5,339 bases of DNA. Origin: Flavobacteriales bacterium (GTDB taxonomy: Bacteria > Bacteroidota > Bacteroidia > Flavobacteriales_D > Sanyastnellaceae). A program made the translations under genes and the position numbers. Below the pieces are notes generated by a model. That model did not search any database. It had not been told where the DNA came from and saw only the letters and a program-made list of their open reading frames with translations. Below are positions 3,201-5,339 of this stretch, in pieces; the stretch's first letter is position 1, and each line of letters starts with the position of its first letter. Location of the stretch: contig JAIYCK010000269.1 in assembly GCA_027488055.1 (NCBI GenBank), positions 1-5,339 of the forward strand. The letters are read 5' to 3'.

Positions 3201-5339
3201 TGTGACGTTGGCTGTACATAATCCACTTGTTGCGTTTGAAGTTAGGTTGGCAGGACAAGATATTGTTGGATTGATATTATCATTCAAGGTGACGTCGAAT
3301 ACACAAGACGTGCTGTTTCCACTATCATCTGTGGCGGTAATTGTCACGGGAACCACTGTGGCGTGTCCATTATGTGTTGTTCCTGGAGCTGGTACCTGTG
3401 TCAAAGTAAGGTTGTTGTCACAGTTGTCATTTGCGACTACATCACCTCTATAATCAGCCATCGTATAATTACATGACGCATTTACATTCACGGTCACATC
3501 GTTAGCGCAACTTACAATGGTAGGCGCAGTCGAATCATTAACAACTACATCAAAGGTGCATGTCACAAAATTGCCTGCGTCATCAGTTACTGTAATCGTA
3601 ACTGCAGTCGTGCCTGCTACTATTGTGCCCGCAACTGGTGATTGCGTAATTGTTAGGTCAGCATCGCAGTTATCGCTTGTGACTGCTAAGGACGTATAAT
3701 CCAACATTTCAAATTCACATGATGTGTTTGCACTAACCGTTTGATCTGGAACGCAGCTAATGATAACTGGCACGCTTGCATCAATCGGGGTGATGGTGAA
3801 TGCACAAACAGAAGCATTGCCTTGATCATCAATTGCGGTGACATTGATCGTTGTTGGAGTTGTGATCACCGTGCCCGCAGCTGGTGATTGAATCATAACT
3901 GGAGTAGCATAACAATTATCTGTTACACTCATACCCAATACCGCGATATAATCCGGGATTACAAACCCACAAGTAGCATTGTAACTCACATTAAAATTAG
4001 CTGTACATCCTGAAATGACAGGTGGAGTTACGTCACTTGGTGTCACATCAAAGGAGCACGACACTGCGTTTCCACTGTCGTCTGTCGCTGTTATTGTAAC
4101 AACCGTGTTGCCATAAATCAAAGTTCCTACCGCAGGTGATTGAACCACGGTGACATTGTTATCACAATTATCCGTAGCAAATACGCCAAATGTGCTGATA
4201 TAATTCAACAATGCGTAATCACAGTCATCAGTAAAATAAACTGCCTGATTACCAGGACAATTTACAAGTACTGGATCAATGTTATCTGTAATTAAAACCT
4301 GGAATGTGCAGCTCTCGAAATTACCCGCTTCATCCGTGGCTGTGATCGTTACAGCTGTGTTCGATGTGATCACAGTTCCAGCAATCGGAGATTGTGTCAA
4401 TACAATGTCAGCTCCATTTGAACAATTGTCTGATACAGCCGCTAATGAAGTATAATCCAATAAGGTAAAGTTACAATCTGCAGAGAAGTTTACATTCTGG
4501 TTGCTAGAACAAGTAATGGAAGGATTCTCGTCATCCGCCACCATAACAGTCATGGTGCAAGTAGCGCTATTGCCACTGCCATCCACTACCGTCCAAATAA
4601 CAGTTGTCGTGCCGATCGGATATACTCCGCTAGCATTTGATGTGCCGTTGAAATTGTTGGTCACACTGGCAACCGAACAGTTTTCTGCAGTAACCGGTGA
4701 AGGTACTGTTACACTTGCAGTGCATATGCCCGTATCTGTTCCAACAGCGATGTTGGATGGACAAGTGATTGTTGGGTTGATATTGTCTATCACAGTCACC
4801 GTGTATGAACATGTCGCTGTATTGCCTGCTGCATCACGAACAGTATAGGTCACGGTGGTGGTGCCTAAGGCGAACGTATAAGTACCAACATTGTTGATGC
4901 CTGTAGCCGCACTTGTAGCCGTTGTTGCGCCTGTTATGGCCCAAGTCAAACGAGTCACAGCACAGTTATCTGCCGTTGTCGGGTTGGTCGTAACCACTGA
5001 GGCCACACACGAACCTGCACCTACATTCGAGGTCACATTCGATGAGCACGATATGGTTGGATTAATATTGTCGGTGATCGTTACAGTGTAAGAACATGTC
5101 GCAGAATTACCTGCTGCATCTTGCACTGTATAAGTGACTGTAGTCACTCCGGTGTTAAAAGTATAGGTGCCTACATTGTTGATGCCTGTTGCTGCGCTTG
5201 TAGCAACTGTTGCACCAGTCAATGCCCAGGTCAAACGTGTAACAGAGCAGTTGTCTGCCGTTACCGGATTGGTTGTCACCACGGGTGCAGAACAAGTGCC
5301 TGCCAAAACATTGGCACTCACATTCGATGGACATGATAT
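1..5339 (-). CDS. Giant HYR-repeat extracellular protein, internal fragment (open at both ends)
   Basis: One minus-strand frame runs through the entire window: complete codons occupy 5339 down to 3 (1,779 codons), and bases 2-1 begin the next codon. No in-phase stop exists. Internal ATGs (the first near 4550) lie inside a domain and are not starts. The protein is 21 consecutive HYR-like domains, each with four aligned cysteines (84 in all) and the recurring opening P-T-I-x-C-P-x-N/D, the central D-N-C, and T-D-x-x-G-N before the last cysteine. HYR domains are Ig-like beta-sandwich modules associated with adhesion; there is no catalytic motif. No signal peptide, membrane segment or sorting domain is inside the window. 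No lysine codons and five arginine codons (5235, 4950, 4836, 3447, 1197) make it very acidic. By analogy with Bacteroidota proteins of this style it is probably secreted or surface-anchored, possibly by type IX secretion through a C-terminal domain lying left of position 1; that part is inference. Confidence 0.96.
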   Translation of the reverse strand, partial: MSCPSNVSANVLAGTCSAPVVTTNPVTADNCSVTRLTWALTGATVATSAATGINNVGTYTFNTGVTTVTYTVQDAAGNSATCSYTVTITDNINPTISCSSNVTSNVGAGSCVASVVTTNPTTADNCAVTRLTWAITGATTATSAATGINNVGTYTFALGTTTVTYTVRDAAGNTATCSYTVTVIDNINPTITCPSNIAVGTDTGICTASVTVPSPVTAENCSVASVTNNFNGTSNASGVYPIGTTTVIWTVVDGSGNSATCTMTVMVADDENPSITCSSNQNVNFSADCNFTLLDYTSLAAVSDNCSNGADIVLTQSPIAGTVITSNTAVTITATDEAGNFESCTFQVLITDNIDPVLVNCPGNQAVYFTDDCDYALLNYISTFGVFATDNCDNNVTVVQSPAVGTLIYGNTVVTITATDDSGNAVSCSFDVTPSDVTPPVISGCTANFNVSYNATCGFVIPDYIAVLGMSVTDNCYATPVMIQSPAAGTVITTPTTINVTAIDDQGNASVCAFTITPIDASVPVIISCVPDQTVSANTSCEFEMLDYTSLAVTSDNCDADLTITQSPVAGTIVAGTTAVTITVTDDAGNFVTCTFDVVVNDSTAPTIVSCANDVTVNVNASCNYTMADYRGDVVANDNCDNNLTLTQVPAPGTTHNGHATVVPVTITATDDSGNSTSCVFDVTLNDNINPTISCPANLTSNATSGLCTANVTVPAPINADNCAVASIVNDYNGTSSATDIYPVGTTILTWTVTDVAGNTATCNMTVTVVDNQNPTIVCPADLTVNVDNGMCTATVSSLGAPITADNCGIASVVNDHPSSTYVLGLNTINWTVTDVNGLTATCEQTVMVIDNIDPIITCPSDIAQNADAGLCTAVVVVPVPVVSDNCSISSIVNDYNGTNNASDVYPVGTTVVEWTVTDGSGNTSSCIMEVVISDVEQPTISCPSNITIGTDDGLCSANVVIASPLVGDNCGVASVVNDINGTNNASGIYLIGTTSITWTVTDIHGNISTCTQTVTVTDDEDPTITCPSDQNVNFTADCNYTLLDYTTGAYVSTGDNCDNSLTITQSPIAGTVITGNTVVTVTATDDAGNSNSCVFDVIVTDNIQPVLVNCPSNQAVFYTDDCDYTLHDYISEFGINATDNCDAAVSVTQSPIAGTVIFGLTLVTITATDDSGNISTCTFDITPSDVTAPWITNCPSNFEVSYDAVCGYTIPDFISTLGIGVTDNCDASPIVIQDPAAGTIITTPTLITVWAIDNQGNSAVCAWTVSPIDTSVPVIVTCVSDQTVSADSNCQFELLDYSSMLTTADNCDNTLTIDQSPIAGSLISGGAVVTMTVTDDAGNFVTCQFNVTVEDTTDPTILVCASDTTEQVDVNCSFALPDYRGLLSTFDNCDNSLTIVQSPAIGTIFSGHATVIPITINVTDDSGNQSSCTFNVTLEDSVLPTIVCPADMSVNTDLGLCNANVTVVTPVTNDNCQVVSVVNDYNNTSNASDIYPEGITSVNWTVTDINGNISTCTMTIEVIDNEQPVIVCPADITVNNDNGSCDAAIVIPAMVASDNCTIASIVNNYTNTADASATYPVGTTLVEWTVTDIHGNVSTCTQTVLVVDPELPVIACPSNITQTADTGVCTAQVSIASPITSDNCSVATVTNDYNGTSDASDVYPVGITSIEWTVTDIYGNASTCVMTVDVTDNELPTITCPSNISQTADAGVCEAQVSINAPVTSDNCAVSTVVNDYNGTSDASDIYPVGITTVEWTVTDIHGNISACTMTIEVSDNEQPVI
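252..503 (-). repeat. Unit 20: A-type HYR domain, closes super-repeat copy 2
   Basis: It has C-P-S-N-I-T-Q-T-A-D-T-G-V-C-T-A, S-D-N-C, N-D-Y-N-G-T-S-D-A-S-D-V-Y-P-V-G, W-T-V-T-D, Y-G-N and S-T-C. About 62 of 84 residues match the next unit, the closest adjacent pair of 84-residue units that I compared. Confidence 0.87.
504..755 (-). repeat. Unit 19: A-type HYR domain
   Basis: It has C-P-A-D-I-T-V-N-N-D-N-G-S-C-D-A, S-D-N-C, N-N-Y-T-N-T-A-D-A-S-A-T-Y-P-V-G, W-T-V-T-D, H-G-N and S-T-C. It is the full-length partner of the shortened unit 10. The linker V-D-P-E-L-P has proline where most linkers have Asn. Confidence 0.86.
756..1007 (-). repeat. Unit 18: A-type HYR domain
   Basis: It has C-P-A-D-M, G-L-C-N-A, N-D-N-C, V-N-D-Y-N-N-T-S-N-A-S-D-I-Y-P-E-G, W-T-V-T-D, N-G-N, S-T-C and linker I-D-N-E-Q-P-V-I-V. 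Its end and linker closely resemble the end of unit 21, including a DNA match (757-780 versus 1-24). Confidence 0.86.
1008..1259 (-). repeat. Unit 17: B5 HYR-like domain, second copy
   Basis: It has C-A-S-D, V-N-C-S-F, P-D-Y-R-G (CGC codon at 1197-1199, the only Arg in copy 2), D-N-C-D-N-S-L-T, V-Q-S-P-A-I-G-T, G-H-A-T-V-I-P and T-D-D-S-G-N. The conserved D-Y-R-G across both copies, despite a different Arg codon, suggests a retained role for that arginine. Confidence 0.85.
1260..1505 (-). repeat. Unit 16: B4 HYR-like domain, second copy, 82 residues
   Basis: It has C-V-S-D-Q-T-V-S-A, S-N-C-Q-F-E-L-L-D-Y-S-S, A-D-N-C-D-N-T-L-T, D-Q-S-P-I-A-G-S and T-V-T-D-D-A-G-N-F-V-T-C. It has the same two-residue shortening as unit 7. 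Confidence 0.85.
1506..1757 (-). repeat. Unit 15: B3 HYR-like domain, second copy
   Basis: It has C-P-S-N-F-E-V-S-Y, C-G-Y-T-I-P-D-F-I, T-D-N-C-D, I-Q-D-P-A-A-G-T-I-I-T-T-P-T, D-N-Q-G-N and linker P-I-D-T-S-V-P-V-I. Unlike the other B units it carries tryptophans near its last strands (V-W-A-I and C-A-W-T-V). Confidence 0.85.
1758..2009 (-). repeat. Unit 14: B2 HYR-like domain, second copy
   Basis: It opens N-C-P-S-N-Q-A-V and has T-D-D-C-D-Y, D-Y-I-S-E-F-G, A-T-D-N-C-D, T-Q-S-P-I-A-G-T and T-I-T-A-T-D-D-S-G-N, ending in the T-P-S-D-V-T-A-P linker that identifies it as the partner of unit 5. Confidence 0.85.
2010..2261 (-). repeat. Unit 13: B1 HYR-like domain, second copy
   Basis: It opens C-P-S-D-Q-N-V-N-F, then A-D-C-N-Y-T-L-L-D-Y, G-D-N-C-D-N-S-L-T, T-Q-S-P-I-A-G-T-V-I-T and T-A-T-D-D-A-G-N. 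Its first-cysteine codon (2259-2261) is exactly 2,250 bases from that of unit 4. Confidence 0.85.
2262..2513 (-). repeat. Unit 12: A-type HYR domain, opens super-repeat copy 2
   Basis: It opens C-P-S-N-I-T-I-G-T-D-D-G-L-C and has G-D-N-C, N-G-T-N-N-A-S-G-I-Y, W-T-V-T-D, H-G-N and S-T-C, with linker D-D-E-D-P. G-T-D-x-G and N-A-S-G are shared with unit 3 only; about 52 of 84 residues match. Confidence 0.87.
2514..2765 (-). repeat. Unit 11: A-type HYR domain, closes super-repeat copy 1
   Basis: It opens C-P-S-D-I-A-Q-N-A-D-A-G-L-C-T-A; the Q-x-A-D-x-G-x-C-T-A pattern recurs in unit 20, its partner. S-D-N-C, N-D-Y-N-G-T-N-N-A-S-D-V-Y-P-V-G, W-T-V-T-D, G-S-G-N and S-S-C follow. Confidence 0.86.
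2766..3005 (-). repeat. Unit 10: shortened A-type HYR domain, 80 residues
   Basis: The shortest unit. It opens C-P-A-D-L-T-V-N-V-D-N-G, shared in pattern with unit 19. The usual N-D-Y-N-G-T-S-D-A-S-D-V-Y-P-V-G loop is replaced by N-D-H-P-S-S-T-Y-V-L-G, a net loss of four residues. All four cysteines and W-T-V-T-D are kept, so the change lies in a loop rather than the core. It also has G-L-T in place of the G-N turn. Confidence 0.85.
3006..3257 (-). repeat. Unit 9: A-type HYR domain
   Basis: Canonical A unit following the B run: C-P-A-N-L, G-L-C-T-A, A-D-N-C, V-N-D-Y-N-G-T-S, I-Y-P-V-G-T, W-T-V-T-D, A-G-N and A-T-C. The linker is V-D-N-Q-N-P. Partner by position is unit 18. Confidence 0.86.
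3258..3509 (-). repeat. Unit 8: B5 HYR-like domain
   Basis: Last B-type unit of copy 1. It opens S-C-A-N-D-V-T-V-N, then A-S-C-N-Y and A-D-Y-R-G, whose arginine (AGA codon, 3447-3449) is the only Arg in copy 1. D-N-C-D-N-N-L-T, a G-H-A-T-V-V-P-V-T-I turn and T-D-D-S-G-N follow. D-Y-R-G and G-H-A-T-V are shared only with unit 17. Confidence 0.85.
3510..3755 (-). repeat. Unit 7: B4 HYR-like domain, 82 residues
   Basis: It opens S-C-V-P-D-Q-T-V-S-A, followed by T-S-C-E-F-E-M-L-D-Y-T-S, S-D-N-C-D, T-Q-S-P-V-A-G-T and T-V-T-D-D-A-G-N-F-V-T-C. It is two residues shorter than the standard unit, as is its partner unit 16. Confidence 0.85.
3756..4007 (-). repeat. Unit 6: B3 HYR-like domain
   Basis: It opens G-C-T-A-N-F, without the usual proline after cysteine. 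It contains C-G-F-V-I-P-D-Y-I, T-D-N-C-Y, I-Q-S-P-A-A-G-T-V-I-T-T-P-T and D-D-Q-G-N, and ends with linker P-I-D-A-S-V-P-V-I. The residue after D-N-C is Tyr where nearly all other B units have Asp. About 54 of 84 residues match unit 15. Confidence 0.85.
4008..4259 (-). repeat. Unit 5: B2 HYR-like domain
   Basis: It opens N-C-P-G-N-Q-A-V and has T-D-D-C-D-Y, N-Y-I-S, A-T-D-N-C-D, V-Q-S-P-A-V-G-T and T-I-T-A-T-D-D-S-G-N. The linker is T-P-S-D-V-T-P-P rather than the D-N-x-x-P form used by A units. N-Q-A-V, T-D-D-C-D-Y and the T-P-S-D-V-T linker recur only in unit 14. Confidence 0.85.
4260..4511 (-). repeat. Unit 4: B1 HYR-like domain
   Basis: First of five B-type domains. It opens C-S-S-N-Q-N-V-N-F, then A-D-C-N-F-T-L-L-D-Y, D-N-C, T-Q-S-P-I-A-G-T-V-I-T, T-I-T-A-T-D-E-A-G-N and a last cysteine in E-S-C-T-F. 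It has no W-T-V motif, unlike the A type. The partner is unit 13, with Q-N-V-N-F and A-D-C-N shared. Confidence 0.85.
4512..4763 (-). repeat. Unit 3: A-type HYR domain, opens super-repeat copy 1
   Basis: A canonical 84-residue HYR domain: C-P-S-N-I, G-I-C, a central E-N-C (the usual D-N-C with Glu for Asp), N-G-T-S-N-A-S-G-V-Y-P-I-G, W-T-V, D-G-S-G-N and A-T-C. The strand after the first cysteine reads V-G-T-D-T-G, a form shared only with unit 12, its super-repeat partner. The linker to the next unit is D-D-E-N-P-S-I-T. Confidence 0.88.
4764..5048 (-). repeat. Unit 2: C-type HYR-like domain, 95 residues
   Basis: A tandem copy of unit 1 of identical length, with the same T-R-L-T-W and G-I-N-N-V-G-T-Y-T-F elements. 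The opening is C-S-S-N rather than C-P-S-N. It holds two of the five arginines in the window (4950, 4836). No further C-type unit follows toward the C terminus, so the C-type run ends here; whether it extends upstream cannot be seen. Confidence 0.88.
5049..5333 (-). repeat. Unit 1: C-type HYR-like domain, 95 residues
   Basis: This is the most N-terminal domain visible; the two codons before it (5334-5339) end the previous linker. It opens C-P-S-N-V and has cysteines at G-T-C, D-N-C and A-T-C. The middle differs from other units: after D-N-C come T-R-L-T-W and then A-A-T-G-I-N-N-V-G-T-Y-T-F. This adds about 11 residues relative to the A type, before T-V-T-Y-T-V and D-A-A-G-N. About 76 of 95 residues match unit 2. 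Confidence 0.88.

Larger units (their letters stand above)
2514..4763 (-). repeat. Nine-domain super-repeat, copy 1 (units 3-11)
   Basis: This is a 2,250-base (750-residue) block with domain order A, B1, B2, B3, B4, B5, A, A, A. Each position carries a signature found again only at the matching position of the block at 252-2513: G-T-D-x-G-x-C in the first A, N-Q-A-V in B2, I-P-D and I-T-T-P-T in B3, D-Q-T-V-S-A in B4, D-Y-R-G in B5, and T-V-N-x-D-N-G in the second A after B5. First-cysteine codons of units 3 to 10 lie exactly 2,250 bases from their partners. By eye about 54 of 84 residues match for the B3 pair and about 52 of 84 for the first A pair, so the duplication is old. Confidence 0.85.

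Noticed and set aside
4548..4554. First in-frame ATG codons of the HYR frame as a possible translation start
   Set aside because: They fall inside the last strand of unit 3, and complete domains with conserved cysteines precede them, so translation must begin upstream of 5339.
4501..4848. Plus-strand ORF of 115 codons, Val/Thr/Leu-rich, resembling a membrane or beta protein
   Set aside because: It is a shadow in another phase. Similar peptides recur once per domain (646-897, 1528-1734, 1747-1953, 2374-2625, 2659-2877, 3202-3453, 3517-3699, 4891-5091), as expected when a tandem repeat is read on the wrong strand.
1..5339. CRISPR-like or noncoding satellite array, suggested by regular 252-base spacing
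   Set aside because: The period is a multiple of three, DNA identity between units is modest, and conservation follows codons and cysteine positions. The periodicity is that of a protein domain array.
1..5339. Cadherin, fibronectin III or PKD repeats as the domain family
   Set aside because: Four cysteines per unit with C-P-x-N, D-N-C and T-D-x-x-G-N fit HYR. The cadherin D-x-N-D-N/L-D-R-E motifs and the PKD W-D-F-G-D-G motif are absent.

Overview
The whole window is the inside of one gene on the minus strand. Read from 5339 down to 3, the frame has 1,779 sense codons and no stop. I checked this by reading the + strand in triplets starting at multiples of 3: no TTA, CTA or TCA falls in phase. 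The gene has neither start nor stop here, so the protein is longer than 1,779 residues at both ends. There is no second gene, RNA gene, promoter, terminator, CRISPR array or insertion element, and no intergenic stretch.

The product is an array of 21 consecutive HYR-like (hyalin repeat, Ig-fold) domains of mostly 84 residues. Each has the same four cysteines: a C-P-S-N type opening, G-x-C about 14 residues in, D-N-C near residue 30, and a last cysteine before the final strand. Three subtypes occur in N-to-C order, which is right to left in the window. Two are 95-residue 'C type' units (5333-4764). 'A type' units are canonical HYR with an N-D-Y-N-G-T / Y-P-V-G / W-T-V-T-D signature. 'B type' units have a D-N-C-D / T-Q-S-P-x-A-G-T / T-A-T-D-D-x-G-N signature and form two runs of five.

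Above the domain level there is a second period. Nine domains (A, five B, three A; 4763-2514, 750 residues) are followed directly by a second copy of the same nine-domain order (2513-252, 754 residues). Each position has its own signature shared only with its partner in the other copy. The last unit (251-1) is instead a close relative of the unit just before it.

Composition is striking: I find no lysine codon and only five arginine codons in 1,779, with abundant Asp, Thr, Val, Asn and Ser. This suits a secreted, very acidic, disulfide-rich stalk or adhesin. Giant HYR arrays of this style, moderate GC and TTG as the common Leu codon suggest a Bacteroidota species (Flavobacteria/Saprospiria-like), where such proteins usually end in a type IX secretion or gliding-associated C-terminal domain. 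That domain, the signal peptide and the neighbours lie outside the window, so taxon and export route are inference.
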